DNA of 64,000 nucleotides from Pseudoduganella violaceinigra DSM 15887 (lineage in GTDB: Bacteria; Pseudomonadota; Gammaproteobacteria; Burkholderiales; Burkholderiaceae_D). Below are positions 8,188 through 19,656 of the stretch, piece by piece (position 1 is the stretch's first letter; every line of letters starts with the position of its first letter). The notes under the pieces are model-generated. The model was given only the letters and a program-made list of their open reading frames with translations. It made no database searches and had not been told where the DNA came from. Made by a program: the position numbers and the translations under genes. The DNA is taken from assembly GCF_000425385.1 (NCBI RefSeq), contig NZ_AUDI01000016.1:62001-126000 (forward strand), in the 5' to 3' direction.

Positions 8188-9069
8188 TTAGCGTTGCGGG
8201 ATGCGCTGGCCGGGCGCGATGGCGTACGAGGCGGCCAGTGCATGCTGGGTATAACCCTGGGCCTTGGTCAAGGCCTGCGCCATGCTGTTGCCCAGCGCCA
8301 GCAGGGCCGCGGCAGCGGCCGCCAGCGTGCAGCCACTGCCGTGGAAACTGCCCGCCAGGCGCGGCCAGCTCCAGTTCTGCTGGCGGTCGGGGCCCAGCCA
8401 GCGGTTCACCACCACATCGGTGTTCTCTTCGTGGCCGCCGGTGACCAGCACATGGCTGCAGCCCATGGCGCGCAGGGCGCGCGCATGCGACAGCGCGTCG
8501 CCGTGCGGCGTGCCCTGCCAGGCCGCATGCCCGGCGCCGGGCGGCAGCGACGCGTGGCGCGCCATACCGGCCGCCAGCGCAGCCGCTTCCGGCCCGTTGG
8601 GGGTGACCAGGGTGGCCAGCGGCAGCAGCGGCGCCAGCGCCTTGACCGCGTCGTCGCGGCCCAGCGCATCGCCGTGGCCGCTGCGCAGCACCGGGTCCAG
8701 CACCACCGGCGGTTCGCTGTACAGCTGCTGCGCCCAGCCGGGCGCCGCCCCCGCCGCCTGGCGGTGGGTGGCGCGCAGCTCGGCGATCAGCTCGGCGATG
8801 GCCTGCGCGTTTTCCGCGCTGCCCGGGATGCCGATCTTGACCGCCGCCACCGGCACCTGCGCCATCAGGGTGCGCGCCTGCTGCTGCACCACTTCCGGCG
8901 CCAGCGGCATGACGGCGTGCACGCGGTTGTTGTCCTGCACCGTGATGGCGGTCAGCACCGGCAGCGCGTGCGCGCCCATGGCGGTGATGGCCTGGATGTC
9001 GGCGGCCATGCCGGCGCCGCCCGACGGGTCGGCGCCGGAGAACACCAGCACGCAGGGCCGGTCGCTCAT
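8188..9069 (-). CDS. thiD: Hydroxymethylpyrimidine/phosphomethylpyrimidine kinase
   Basis: A 293-residue ribokinase-fold kinase that phosphorylates HMP and HMP phosphate to the pyrophosphate used by ThiE. Visible features are [19 protein letters not shown] at the N terminus, [24 protein letters not shown] and the C-terminal anion-hole signature [13 protein letters not shown]. The start MSDRPC at 9069 overlaps the thiG stop by 4 nt (ATGA), which implies translational coupling. An insert around residues 165-205 is longer than in enterobacterial ThiD, but all motifs are intact. Confidence 0.94.
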   Translation of the reverse strand: MSDRPCVLVFSGADPSGGAGMAADIQAITAMGAHALPVLTAITVQDNNRVHAVMPLAPEVVQQQARTLMAQVPVAAVKIGIPGSAENAQAIAELIAELRATHRQAAGAAPGWAQQLYSEPPVVLDPVLRSGHGDALGRDDAVKALAPLLPLATLVTPNGPEAAALAAGMARHASLPPGAGHAAWQGTPHGDALSHARALRAMGCSHVLVTGGHEENTDVVVNRWLGPDRQQNWSWPRLAGSFHGSGCTLAAAAAALLALGNSMAQALTKAQGYTQHALAASYAIAPGQRIPQR

Positions 9070-9848
9070 GCGATTCTCCCAGCCATCGGCGAGGAAGGCG
9101 AGGCGGCAAAGCGGCGCGGCATGCGGCCGGCCAGGAAGGCCTCGCGCCCGGCCTGCACGCCCAGTTTCATGGCGCGCGCCATGCGCACCGGGTCGCCCGC
9201 CGCCGCGATGGCCGTGTTCATCAACACGCCGTCGCAGCCCAGCTCCATGGCGATGGCCGCATCGCTGGCCGTGCCGACGCCGGCATCCACCAGCACCGGC
9301 ACGTTCGACTGTTCGATGATCAAGGACAGGTTCCACGGGTTGAGGATGCCCATGCCCGAACCGATCAGGGAAGCCAGCGGCATCACGGCGCAGCAGCCAA
9401 TGTCTTCCAGCATGCGCGCCTGGATCGGGTCGTCGCTGCAGTAGACCATGACGTCGAAGCCGTCCTGCACCAGCTGTTTTGCCGCCACCAGGGTTTCCGG
9501 CATGTTCGGGAACAGGGTTTTCTCGTCGCCCAGCACTTCCAGCTTGACCAGCTTGTGGCCGTTCAACAGCTCGCGCGCCATCTGCAGCGTGTACACCGCG
9601 TCCTTGGCCGTGTAGCAGCCGGCCGTATTGGGCAGAATGGTGAATTCATGCGGCGGCACGTAGTCCAGCAGGCTGGGGGCGTGCGGGTCCTGGCCGATAT
9701 TGACGCGGCGGATCGCCACCGTGATGATTTCCGCGCCGGCCGCCAGGGTCGCTTCGCGCGTCTGCGCCAGGTCCTTGTACTTGCCGCTGCCGACCAGCAG
9801 GCGCGAGCCGTATTCCTTGCCGGCGATGGTCAATGGTTGGTCTTGCAT
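9066..9848 (-). CDS. thiG: Thiazole synthase
   Basis: A 260-residue TIM-barrel enzyme that condenses deoxyxylulose 5-phosphate, dehydroglycine and the ThiS thiocarboxylate into the thiazole phosphate moiety. Features are [10 protein letters not shown] at the N terminus, [21 protein letters not shown], the segment [14 protein letters not shown] with the Schiff-base Lys, and [14 protein letters not shown] with GVLMNTAIA near the end. It follows thiS by 12 nt and overlaps thiD by 4 nt. No thiO or thiH for making dehydroglycine is in this operon, so that enzyme must be encoded elsewhere. Confidence 0.96.
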   Translation of the reverse strand: MQDQPLTIAGKEYGSRLLVGSGKYKDLAQTREATLAAGAEIITVAIRRVNIGQDPHAPSLLDYVPPHEFTILPNTAGCYTAKDAVYTLQMARELLNGHKLVKLEVLGDEKTLFPNMPETLVAAKQLVQDGFDVMVYCSDDPIQARMLEDIGCCAVMPLASLIGSGMGILNPWNLSLIIEQSNVPVLVDAGVGTASDAAIAMELGCDGVLMNTAIAAAGDPVRMARAMKLGVQAGREAFLAGRMPRRFAASPSSPMAGRIA

Positions 9849-9860
9849 CTTGATTCTCCC

Positions 9861-12118
<2,258 letters not shown>

Positions 12119-12155
12119 TTATATCTATAATCACCGCGCATTGAAAGGAGAGTGG

Positions 12156-12776
12156 ATGCGATATGTACTATTCGTGGCGGCGATGACCGCGCAGGCCGCC
12201 GCGGCCGCGCCAGGCGAGGCATCGCGCGCGCCGACGCTGGCCGAGCAACGATCGTTCGCGCAGTTCTGGCAGGGCATTGCACCGGGCACCAGCGCGCCGC
12301 CCCTACAGGCGCAGCGCGCGGCGGGCGCGCGGCAATGGAGCGTCAGCGCGGTGGCCGACGCGCCGCCGCTGCGGCTGGGGCTTCCCCTGTGCCGCGTAAG
12401 CCGCACGCGCTACACCCTGGGCGCCGGCGACAGCTGGCAAAGCGCCAGCAGCCAGCATGTCTGGGTCAACCACAGCACCGCCTGCGGCGCCCCGCCCGCC
12501 ACCATGGTCGAACTGCGCGCCGCGCTGCCGGAGATGGACGCGTTCAAGCTGCTGCTGGCCCAGGGCGAGCTGCTGCAGCGCGCACGCTTGCTGATGTCCG
12601 GCAACACCAGCTGTGCCCCCATGCGCTCGCGCAACTTTGCCGTGGTGGCGCTGGGATACGGGGAGGATAAGCTGCCGCTGTTGGTATACCGCAACGACCT
12701 CGGCGGCCTGCTCAAGCTCTCTGTGCGGCCAGCGCGCAGCGATTACCTGCCATGGAATGTCGCCTGCTCGCCATGA
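12156..12776 (+). CDS. Putative exported protein of unknown function
   Basis: A 206-residue protein with a short signal peptide (MRYVLFVAAMTAQAAAAAPG) and a probable cleavage after an AAA/A run. The ATG at 12156 is preceded by AAAGGAGA; the open frame extends upstream through the riboswitch region but without a better start. The mature part has several cysteines (LPLCRVSRT, STACGAP, GNTSCAPM and WNVAC), which may form disulfides in the periplasm. I do not recognise a family. It is divergent from the thi operon and lies about 100 bp upstream of the DUF4382 lipoprotein gene. Confidence 0.7.
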   Translation: MRYVLFVAAMTAQAAAAAPGEASRAPTLAEQRSFAQFWQGIAPGTSAPPLQAQRAAGARQWSVSAVADAPPLRLGLPLCRVSRTRYTLGAGDSWQSASSQHVWVNHSTACGAPPATMVELRAALPEMDAFKLLLAQGELLQRARLLMSGNTSCAPMRSRNFAVVALGYGEDKLPLLVYRNDLGGLLKLSVRPARSDYLPWNVACSP

Positions 12777-12883
12777 GCTGAGGCGGCCATGTAACAATCG
12801 ATTCCTAAGTGTGTAAGCGCACATGGCAGTAGGCCAATCCGGCGCCATAATGGAGGAGTGCTAATCAACCGAGAGGCAACATC

Positions 12884-14089
12884 ATGAGCCCGAAGGTCTT
12901 CCTGCTTCCCCTGCTGCTGTCCGCCCTCCTGCTCACCGCCTGTGGCGGCGGCGGTGGCAGCGGCACTGCCCCGCCGTCGCAGACCGCCGGCACCCTGGTC
13001 GTGTCGCTCACCGACGCGCCATCCTGCGGTTTCGATGCGGTCAATGTGACCGTGACCAAGGTGCGCGTCAATATGAACGCCACCGCCAGCGAAACCGACG
13101 GCGGCTGGACCGACATCACGCTGTCGCCGGCGCGCAAGATCAACCTCCTGAACCTGGCCAACGGCACGCTGGACGCGCTGGGCCAGACTGCGCTGACCGC
13201 CGGCCACTACACCCAGGTCCGTCTGCTGCTCGACCCGAACACCGGGAATTCGATGGCGAACTCCGTGGTATTGAGCAGCAATGGCAGTGAAGTCTCCCTC
13301 GACACGCCAAGCGCAGTGCAAAGCGGCATCAAGCTAAATGCCGACTTCACGGTGGAAGCGGGCCAGCGCTACGACCTGGTGATGGACTTTGACGCCTGCA
13401 AATCCATCGTCACCAAGGGTAACGGCAGGTATGCCCTGAAACCGGTGGTCAAGGTGGTGCCGACCGCCCTGAACGGCATCAGCGGCTTTGTCAGCACCGC
13501 CCTGCTGGCCGACGGCGTCATGGTCAGCGCCCAGCAGAGTGGCGCGGTGATCGCTGCCACGGTACCGGGCAGCACCGGTGAATTCGGCCTGACCCGCCTG
13601 CCGGTCGGCAATTACGACGTGGTGATCACCTCCAACAGCCATGCCGCCTATATCGTGGGCGGGGTGCCGGTCAATTCCAGCACCGCCATGGTACCGATCA
13701 GCACCAGCGGCGCACCCTTCACCCTGGCCGCCAGCAGCCTGATGGGATCGATCAGCGGCAGCGCCGTGCTGGCGCCGGCCAGCGCCACCGAGTCGGCCCT
13801 GCTTTCGGCCAAGCAAGCCATCGCCAGCGGTCCGACGGTGACCGTCCGCTATGCGGGCGCCGACCTGGTGACCGGCGCCTACAGCCTCGGCAAACTGCCG
13901 CTGGCGGCGCCGCAGTATGCGACCTACAGCGCGATCCTGCCGCTGACCTTCGTGGGCGCGACCACCTTGCCTGGGATGGGCAAGTACAAGGTGGAGGCCG
14001 GGGCGGCCGGCTACACCACGCAATCGACGCCGTCGGTCGACATCAATGCCGCCGACGCCACCGGCGTCAACTTCAACCTGGTGCCCTGA
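12884..14089 (+). CDS. DUF4382 domain-containing lipoprotein
   Basis: A 401-residue protein with a lipoprotein signal: a hydrophobic stretch followed by the lipobox LLTAC (Cys about residue 20), then a flexible GGGGGSG linker typical of outer-membrane lipoproteins. GTLVVSLTDAPSCGFDAVNV and the ARKINLLNLANG segment are characteristic of the DUF4382 fold (about residues 36-190). The C-terminal half carries carboxypeptidase-regulatory-like beta modules (GEFGLTRLPVGNYDVVITS). GAGAGGCAACATC before the ATG gives a good ribosome binding site. The role is unknown; family members are envelope proteins. Confidence 0.88.
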   Translation: MSPKVFLLPLLLSALLLTACGGGGGSGTAPPSQTAGTLVVSLTDAPSCGFDAVNVTVTKVRVNMNATASETDGGWTDITLSPARKINLLNLANGTLDALGQTALTAGHYTQVRLLLDPNTGNSMANSVVLSSNGSEVSLDTPSAVQSGIKLNADFTVEAGQRYDLVMDFDACKSIVTKGNGRYALKPVVKVVPTALNGISGFVSTALLADGVMVSAQQSGAVIAATVPGSTGEFGLTRLPVGNYDVVITSNSHAAYIVGGVPVNSSTAMVPISTSGAPFTLAASSLMGSISGSAVLAPASATESALLSAKQAIASGPTVTVRYAGADLVTGAYSLGKLPLAAPQYATYSAILPLTFVGATTLPGMGKYKVEAGAAGYTTQSTPSVDINAADATGVNFNLVP

Positions 14090-14097
14090 GGCACCGG

Positions 14098-14126
14098 CCC
14101 GGCGCCGCCTTGCGGCGGCAGCCGGG
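14098..14126 (+). terminator. GC-rich hairpin after the DUF4382 gene (possible terminator)
   Basis: CCCGGCGCCGCC, a short loop, then GGCGGCAGCCGGG form a strong stem starting 8 bp after the lipoprotein stop codon. No T-run follows (the tract after it is TTCC and a C-run), so it may only weaken transcription or protect the 3' end. Confidence 0.4.
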
Positions 14127-14188
14127 TTCCCCCCCACACATTCCCGTCATCCATGCGTCGTGCGCCCGCAACGGGATGCGCTTGCGCC

Positions 14189-14230
14189 TTGCCATATTTT
14201 CACGGTATCCTGAATTATTCAATCGATTGA
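14189..14230 (+). promoter_or_regulatory. Candidate promoter and operator of the atu-type operon
   Basis: TTGCCA (14189-14194) and GAATTA (14212-14217) with 17-bp spacing are a plausible sigma-70 promoter. Immediately downstream is the perfect 12-bp palindrome TCAATCGATTGA (14219-14230), 18 bp before the GTG start of atuA. A palindrome at the transcription start is where a TetR-type repressor such as the one encoded at the far end of the operon would act. This is inference from position; binding is not shown. Confidence 0.5.
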
Positions 14231-14248
14231 TTTAATAAAGGAGGCGCG

Positions 14249-16024
14249 GTGCGCACAGGCAGGAACCATGTCCGCATTGGCGGCGCGGCGGGGTTCTGGG
14301 GCGACAGCGCCCTCGGCCCGCGCCAGCTGCTCGAGGGCGGCGACCTCGATTACCTGGTATTCGACTATCTGGCCGAGCTGACCATGTCGCTGCTGGCGGC
14401 GGCGCGCCGCAAGCAGCCAGAGCTGGGCTATGCCACCGACTTCATCGACGCCATGCGCGATGTGCTGGGGGACGCCTTGGCGCGCGGCGTGCGCATCATC
14501 GCCAATGCGGGCGGCATCCATCCGCAAGGCTGCGCCGCGGCCCTGCGCGCCCTGGCGGCGCAACAGGGCCTGGCGCCGCGCATCGCCGTGGTCGAAGGCG
14601 ACGATGTCGCGGCCCTGCTGCCGGCGCTGCAAGCGGAGGGGACGGCGCTGCCGGCCGCCGTGCTGAGCGCCAACGCCTACCTGGGCGCCCTGCCGATCAA
14701 GGCGGCGCTGGACGGCGGCGCCGACGTGGTGATCACCGGCCGCTGCGTCGACAGCGCCGTGACGCTGGGCGCCCTGATGCACGAATTCGGCTGGGCCGGC
14801 GACGATTACGACCGGCTGGCCGCCGGCAGCCTGGCCGGCCACCTGATCGAATGCGGCTGCCAGGGCAGCGGCGGCCTGTTCACCGACTGGGAAGCGGTGC
14901 CGGATTGGGCCAACAGCGGCTACCCGGTGGTGGAATGCCGCGCCGACGGCAGCTTCGTGCTGGGCAAGCCGGACGGCACCGGCGGCCTGGTGGCGCCGGC
15001 CGTGGCGGCCGAACAGCTGCTGTACGAAATCGGCGACCCGGCGCGCTATGTGCTGCCGGACGTGGTGTGCGATTTCACCGGCGTCACCCTGGCGGCCGAC
15101 GGTCCGCAGCGCGTGCTGGTGCGCGGCGCGCGCGGCCATGCGCCGACGCCCACCTACAAAGTCAGCGCCACCTATGCCGACGGTTTCCGCAGCGCCGCGC
15201 AGCTAACCATCGTCGGCCATGACGCGGGGCGCAAGGCGCGCCGCAGCGCGGAGGCGATCCTGGCCCGCACGCGCGCCATGTTTTCCCGCGCCGGCCTGGG
15301 CGACTACACGGCCACGCATATCGACGTGCTGGGCGCCGCCGAAGGCTTCGGCCAGGCGGTGATGTGGCTGGCGGTGGCGCATCCCCAGCGCGCCGCGCTG
15401 GAACTGTTTGCGCGCGAAATCGCGCCCGCGGGCACCTCGTGGGCGCCCGGCACCACCGGCTTCGGCGGCCGCCCCGCCGTCTCGCCGGCCATCAAGCAGT
15501 TCTCCTTCCTGCTCGATAAGACCCGGCTGCAGCCCGTGGTCCACCTGCCCGATGGATCGCAGGTACGGCCCACGATCCCGCCCGGCCAGGCGGTCACGGA
15601 CGGGCCCATGCCCCAGCTTGGGCACACCGCCAGGGCCGACGGCGGGACGCGGGCCGAAACGCCGACAGAGGCAAAGGACGGCTGGCGCAGCGTGCCGCTG
15701 ATCGAACTGGCCTGGGCGCGCAGCGGCGATAAGGGCGACATCTCCAATATCGGCGTGATCGCGCGCCATCCCGACGACCTGGCCCTGCTGCGCGAGCAGC
15801 TCACGCCGCAGACGGTGGCGGCGTTTTTGGCCGACAAGGTCGGCGGGCCGGTGACGCGCTACGAACTGCCCGGCATCCACGCCTTCAATTTCGTCTGCGA
15901 GCAGGCACTGGGCGGCGGCGGCATGGCTTCCCTGCGCCACGACCCGCTCGGCAAAGGCATGGCGCAATGGCTGCTGGCGATGCCGGTGGTGGTACCGCCC
16001 GGATTCACGACGCGGAGGCCATGA
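14249..16024 (+). CDS. atuA: Acyclic terpene utilization protein AtuA (DUF1446)
   Basis: A 591-residue protein with a GTG start preceded by AAAGGAGG. The large N-terminal DUF1446 domain (about 1-450) shows VRIGGAAGFWGDSALG, LVFDYLAELTMS, IIANAGGIHPQGCAAAL and VITGRCVDSAVTLG. The C-terminal domain (about 480-585, AtuA-like ferredoxin fold) contains LAWARSGDKGDISNIGVIAR. In Pseudomonas, AtuA is required for growth on citronellol and geraniol, but its reaction is not established. It is the first gene of a tightly packed operon with carboxylase, dehydrogenase and ligase genes. The stop overlaps the next start. Confidence 0.9.
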   Translation: MRTGRNHVRIGGAAGFWGDSALGPRQLLEGGDLDYLVFDYLAELTMSLLAAARRKQPELGYATDFIDAMRDVLGDALARGVRIIANAGGIHPQGCAAALRALAAQQGLAPRIAVVEGDDVAALLPALQAEGTALPAAVLSANAYLGALPIKAALDGGADVVITGRCVDSAVTLGALMHEFGWAGDDYDRLAAGSLAGHLIECGCQGSGGLFTDWEAVPDWANSGYPVVECRADGSFVLGKPDGTGGLVAPAVAAEQLLYEIGDPARYVLPDVVCDFTGVTLAADGPQRVLVRGARGHAPTPTYKVSATYADGFRSAAQLTIVGHDAGRKARRSAEAILARTRAMFSRAGLGDYTATHIDVLGAAEGFGQAVMWLAVAHPQRAALELFAREIAPAGTSWAPGTTGFGGRPAVSPAIKQFSFLLDKTRLQPVVHLPDGSQVRPTIPPGQAVTDGPMPQLGHTARADGGTRAETPTEAKDGWRSVPLIELAWARSGDKGDISNIGVIARHPDDLALLREQLTPQTVAAFLADKVGGPVTRYELPGIHAFNFVCEQALGGGGMASLRHDPLGKGMAQWLLAMPVVVPPGFTTRRP

Positions 16025-17139
16025 TGGAAGAAGCCCTGCGCGCCACCGTGCGCCGCTTCGTCGACCAGGAGCTGCAGCCGCATATCAACGACTGGGAGGA
16101 AGCGGGCGTCTTCCCGCGCGCCCTGTACCGCCAGGCCGGCGACCTTGGCCTGCTCGCCCTGGGCTTCCCGGAAGCGGAAGGCGGCATTCCCGCCAGCTAC
16201 CGCAACCTGCAAGCCCTGAACGAAGAATTGTGCCGCACCGGCTGCGGCGGCCTGCTGGCATCGCTGTTCAGCCACCGCATCGGCGCGCCGCCGATCGTGC
16301 ACGGCGGCTCGGCGGAACTGCGCGCGCGCGTGCTGCCCGAGATCTTCGCCGGCGACAAAATCAGCGCCCTGGCCGTGACGGAACCTGGCGGCGGTTCCGA
16401 CGTCGCCAACCTGGCGACGACCGCCGTGCGCGACGGCGACCACTACATCGTCAACGGCAGCAAGACCTTCATCACGTCCGGTATGCGCGCCGACTGGCTC
16501 ACCGTGGCGGTGCGCACGGGCGGTGCAGGCGCTGGCGGCGTGTCGGCCCTGCTGGTGCCGGGCGACGCTCCCGGCCTGGCGCGCTCGCCGCTGAAAAAGA
16601 TGGGCTGGTGGTGTTCCGACACCGCCGAACTGCACTTCGCGCAGTGCCGGGTTCCCGCCGCCAACCTGCTGGGCGCGGAGAACGCCGGCTTCGCCCTGCT
16701 GATGCGCAATTTCAACGACGAGCGCCTGATGCTGGCCATGCACGCCTGCTACCTGGCGCAAGCCTGCCTTGACGAAGCGGGCGAATGGGCGCGCCAGCGC
16801 AAGACCTTCGGCAAGGCCCTGGTGCAGCACCAGGCGGTGCGTCACAAGCTGGTGGAAATGGCCACCCGCGTCGAGGCCACGCGCGCCTTCATCGACAGCG
16901 TCGTGGCGCGCATGGACGCCGGCGAAGCGCCGGTGGCGCAGGTGTGCATGCTGAAGAATTTCGCGGCCCAGACCATGCAGGTGTGCGCCGACCACGCCGT
17001 GCAGATCCTGGGCGGCATGGGCTTCATGCGCGGCACGGTGGCCGAGCGGGTCTACCGCGACGTCAAGGTGTATATGATCGGCGGCGGCGCCGAAGAAATC
17101 CTCAACGACCTGGCCGCGCGCCAGCTCGGCTGGTCCTGA
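16021..17139 (+). CDS. Acyl-CoA dehydrogenase (first of two in the operon)
   Basis: A 372-residue FAD-dependent acyl-CoA dehydrogenase. LAVTEPGGGSDVANL and YIVNGSKTFITSG form the flavin and substrate loop (about residues 118-155). RKTFGKALVQHQAVRHKL and MQVCADHAVQILGGMGFM are the typical C-terminal helical signatures. The segment aligned to the usual catalytic YEG reads IGGG (MIGGGAEEI). The base must therefore come from elsewhere, as in related branched-chain enzymes. The ATG at 16021 overlaps the atuA stop. The classic Pseudomonas atu operon has a single dehydrogenase (AtuD), so this gene is an addition. It could desaturate a second intermediate after ring-free chain shortening. Confidence 0.88.
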   Translation: MMEEALRATVRRFVDQELQPHINDWEEAGVFPRALYRQAGDLGLLALGFPEAEGGIPASYRNLQALNEELCRTGCGGLLASLFSHRIGAPPIVHGGSAELRARVLPEIFAGDKISALAVTEPGGGSDVANLATTAVRDGDHYIVNGSKTFITSGMRADWLTVAVRTGGAGAGGVSALLVPGDAPGLARSPLKKMGWWCSDTAELHFAQCRVPAANLLGAENAGFALLMRNFNDERLMLAMHACYLAQACLDEAGEWARQRKTFGKALVQHQAVRHKLVEMATRVEATRAFIDSVVARMDAGEAPVAQVCMLKNFAAQTMQVCADHAVQILGGMGFMRGTVAERVYRDVKVYMIGGGAEEILNDLAARQLGWS

Positions 17140-17151
17140 AAGGAAAGACGA

Positions 17152-18024
17152 ATGTACCGATCCATCTTCAAACCCGGCCTGTTCGACGGGCGCACCATCG
17201 TCGTCACCGGCGGCGGCAGCGGCATCGGGCGCTGCACGGCGCACGAGCTGGCGGCCCTGGGCGCGCGCGTGGTGCTGGTGGGACGCGACGGCGCCAAGCT
17301 GGAAAGCGTACAGGCCGAAGTCGCCCAGGCCGGTGGCGCCGCGTACACCGCCAGCTGCAATATCCGCAGCGAAGAGGCGGTGCGCGAAACGGTGGCCGGC
17401 ATCGTCGCCGCGCACGGCCCGATTCACGGCCTGGTCAACAACGCCGGCGGCCAGTTCCCGGCGCCGCTGCGCAGCATCTCGCAGAAAGGCTGGGAGGCCG
17501 TGGTGCAGACCAACCTGACCGGCGGCTTCCTGATGGCGCGCGAATGCCTGGAACAGAGCATGGCGCAGCACGGCGGCGCCATCGTCAATATCGTGGCCGA
17601 TATGTTCGGCAGCATGCCCAATATGGGCCACTCCGGCGCCGCCCGCGCCGGCATGGTGAGCCTGACGGAGACCGCCGCTTTCGAGTGGGCGCAATACGGC
17701 GTGCGCGTGAACGCGGTGGCGCCGGGCTATATCGCCTCCTCCGGCATGGACCAGTACCCGCCAGAGATGCGCGACACCATCCGCGCCTTCCCGCGCACCG
17801 TGCCGCTGCACCGCTTCGGCACCGAATCCGAAGTGGCGGCGGCGATCGTCTTCCTGCTGTCGGAAGCGGCGGGCTTCATCACCGGCACCACCCTGCGCGT
17901 CGACGGCGGCCGGCCAAACGTGCGGCCCGGCATGCCCATGCCCAGGCCGCAGCAGGCTGGGGCAGCGGCCGCCTTCGACGGCTTCCACCTGGCGGCCCGG
18001 CCGCGCGTGCTGGAGGGCGAATAA
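17152..18024 (+). CDS. SDR family oxidoreductase, trans-2-enoyl-CoA reductase-like
   Basis: A 290-residue short-chain dehydrogenase with the cofactor motif VTGGGSGIG (about residues 20-28), LVNNAGGQFPAPL and NLTGGFLMAREC. Where classical SDRs have YxxxK this protein has HSGAARAGM, so the usual Tyr and Lys are replaced. HSGAARAG is the pattern of peroxisomal trans-2-enoyl-CoA reductase and related enoyl/dienoyl-CoA reductases, so I infer action on an enoyl-CoA. The C-terminal tail after VDGGRPN is proline-rich. It lies 12 nt after the acyl-CoA dehydrogenase gene, and its TAA stop shares a base with the next ATG. It occupies the atuB position. Confidence 0.82.
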   Translation: MYRSIFKPGLFDGRTIVVTGGGSGIGRCTAHELAALGARVVLVGRDGAKLESVQAEVAQAGGAAYTASCNIRSEEAVRETVAGIVAAHGPIHGLVNNAGGQFPAPLRSISQKGWEAVVQTNLTGGFLMARECLEQSMAQHGGAIVNIVADMFGSMPNMGHSGAARAGMVSLTETAAFEWAQYGVRVNAVAPGYIASSGMDQYPPEMRDTIRAFPRTVPLHRFGTESEVAAAIVFLLSEAAGFITGTTLRVDGGRPNVRPGMPMPRPQQAGAAAAFDGFHLAARPRVLEGE

Positions 18025-19643
18025 TGCCCGCGCTGTCGAGCCGCGTCACGCCGCAGGGCGAAGCCTTCCAGGCCAACCGCGCCGCGCTGAGCGGCCAGCT
18101 GGCACGCCTGCGCAGCCTGGAAGCGCGCACCCGCGATAAATCCGCCGCGTCGGCGCCGCTGTTCGCCAAGCGCGGCCAGCTGCTGCCGCGCGAACGCCTG
18201 GGCGCCCTGCTCGACCCCGGCGCGCCCTTCCTGGAAATGGCGACGCTGGCCGGCTACTGCCTGGACCACGCCGATCCCGAACGCTCGGTCCCGGGCGGCG
18301 GCCTGCTGGGCGGTATCGGCTTTGTCAGCGGCGTGCGCTGCATGGTGGTGGCCGACGATTCCGGCATCGACGCCGGCGCCGTGCAGCCGATGGGTATCGA
18401 AAAATTCCAGCGCCTGCAACAGGTGGCCCTGGCGCAGAAACTGCCCTTCATCCACCTGGTCGAATGCGCCGGCGCCAACCTGCTGGACTACAAGGTGGAG
18501 ACCTTCATCCACGGCGGCAGCGGCTTTTACTGGCTGGCGCGCCTGTCGGCGGCCGGGCTGCCGGTGATCAGCGTGGTGCACGGCCCCAGCACGGCGGGCG
18601 GCGCCTATATGCCGGGCCTGTCGGACTACGTGGTGATGGTGCGCGAGCGCGCCAAGGCCTTCCTGGCCGGTCCACCGCTGCTGAAGGCGGCCACCGGCGA
18701 AATCGCCAGCGAAGAGGAACTGGGCGGCGCCGAGATGCACGCCGCGGTCTCCGGCCTGGCCGAATACCTGGCCGAGGACGACGCCGACGCCCTGCGCATC
18801 ACGCGCGAGCTGGTGGCAAGCCTGGGCTGGAACGCCGCCCTGCCGCCGGCCCTGCCGGCCTTCGAGCCGCCGCGCTACGCGGCCGAAGAACTGCTCGGCA
18901 TCGCCTCCTGCGACCAGCGCAAGCCGCTCGATATGCGCGAAGTGATCGCCCGCATCGCCGACGGCTCGGCCTTCCTGGAATGCAAGCCCGGCTACGGCGC
19001 GGCCACCGTGACCGGCCACGCGGCCATCTGCGGCATGGCGGTCGGCATCGTGACCAATAACGGCCCGCTGGACCCGGCCGGCGCGACCAAGGCGGCGCAT
19101 TTCATCCAGCTGTGCTGCCAGTCCGGCACGCCGCTGCTGTTCCTGCAGAACACCACCGGCTTCATGGTCGGCAAGGCCTACGAGCAGGCCGGCATGATCA
19201 AGCACGGCTCGAAGATGATACAGGCGCTGGCCAACGCCAACGTGCCCAGGATCACCGTGCATTGCGGCGCCTCCTTCGGCGCCGGCAACTACGGCATGTC
19301 GGGGCGCGGCTTCATGCCCGACTTCTGTTTCAGCTGGCCCAATGCGCGCACCGCCGTGATGGGCGCCGAGCAGGCCGCCACCACCATGGCCATCGTGATG
19401 GAGGGCAGCATGCGGCGCAAGGGCAAGGAAGTCGACCAGGACGCCATCGCCGCCATGCGCGCCCGGGTAATCGAGACCTTCGAGCGCCAGACCGACGCTT
19501 TCACGACATCCGGACGCCTGCTGGACGACGGCGTCATCGATCCGCGCGACACGCGCAAGGTGCTGGCCTGCGTGCTGGCGGTGTGCGCCGAAGCGCGCCG
19601 CCGCGAGCTCAAGCCCGTGCAATTCGGCGTCGCCCGGCCATAA
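18024..19643 (+). CDS. atuC: Geranyl-CoA carboxylase-type beta (carboxyltransferase) subunit
   Basis: A 539-residue biotin-dependent carboxyltransferase. It has the two acyl-CoA/carboxybiotin crotonase-like halves: LPRERLGALLDPGAPFLE and STAGGAYMPGLSDYVVM in the N half, and FLQNTTGFMVGKAYEQAG and SFGAGNYGMSGRGFMPDF in the C half. Length and motifs fit the methylcrotonyl/geranyl-CoA carboxylase beta family. The geranyl-CoA assignment rests on the AtuA context; specificity residues were not checked. The start at 18024 overlaps the previous stop by one base. It partners the biotin carboxylase encoded at 20811-22799. Confidence 0.83.
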   Translation: MPALSSRVTPQGEAFQANRAALSGQLARLRSLEARTRDKSAASAPLFAKRGQLLPRERLGALLDPGAPFLEMATLAGYCLDHADPERSVPGGGLLGGIGFVSGVRCMVVADDSGIDAGAVQPMGIEKFQRLQQVALAQKLPFIHLVECAGANLLDYKVETFIHGGSGFYWLARLSAAGLPVISVVHGPSTAGGAYMPGLSDYVVMVRERAKAFLAGPPLLKAATGEIASEEELGGAEMHAAVSGLAEYLAEDDADALRITRELVASLGWNAALPPALPAFEPPRYAAEELLGIASCDQRKPLDMREVIARIADGSAFLECKPGYGAATVTGHAAICGMAVGIVTNNGPLDPAGATKAAHFIQLCCQSGTPLLFLQNTTGFMVGKAYEQAGMIKHGSKMIQALANANVPRITVHCGASFGAGNYGMSGRGFMPDFCFSWPNARTAVMGAEQAATTMAIVMEGSMRRKGKEVDQDAIAAMRARVIETFERQTDAFTTSGRLLDDGVIDPRDTRKVLACVLAVCAEARRRELKPVQFGVARP

Positions 19644-19656
19644 CCAAGGAGACCAC

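Noticed and set aside
7735..9444. Long plus-strand frame opposite thiE, thiD and thiG
   Set aside because: No recognisable domain; the opposite strand has three well-defined thi genes with overlapping stops and starts.
15859..17988. Long minus-strand frame through the acyl-CoA dehydrogenase and SDR genes
   Set aside because: Runs across two real genes and an intergenic gap; composition is typical of antisense frames in high-GC DNA.
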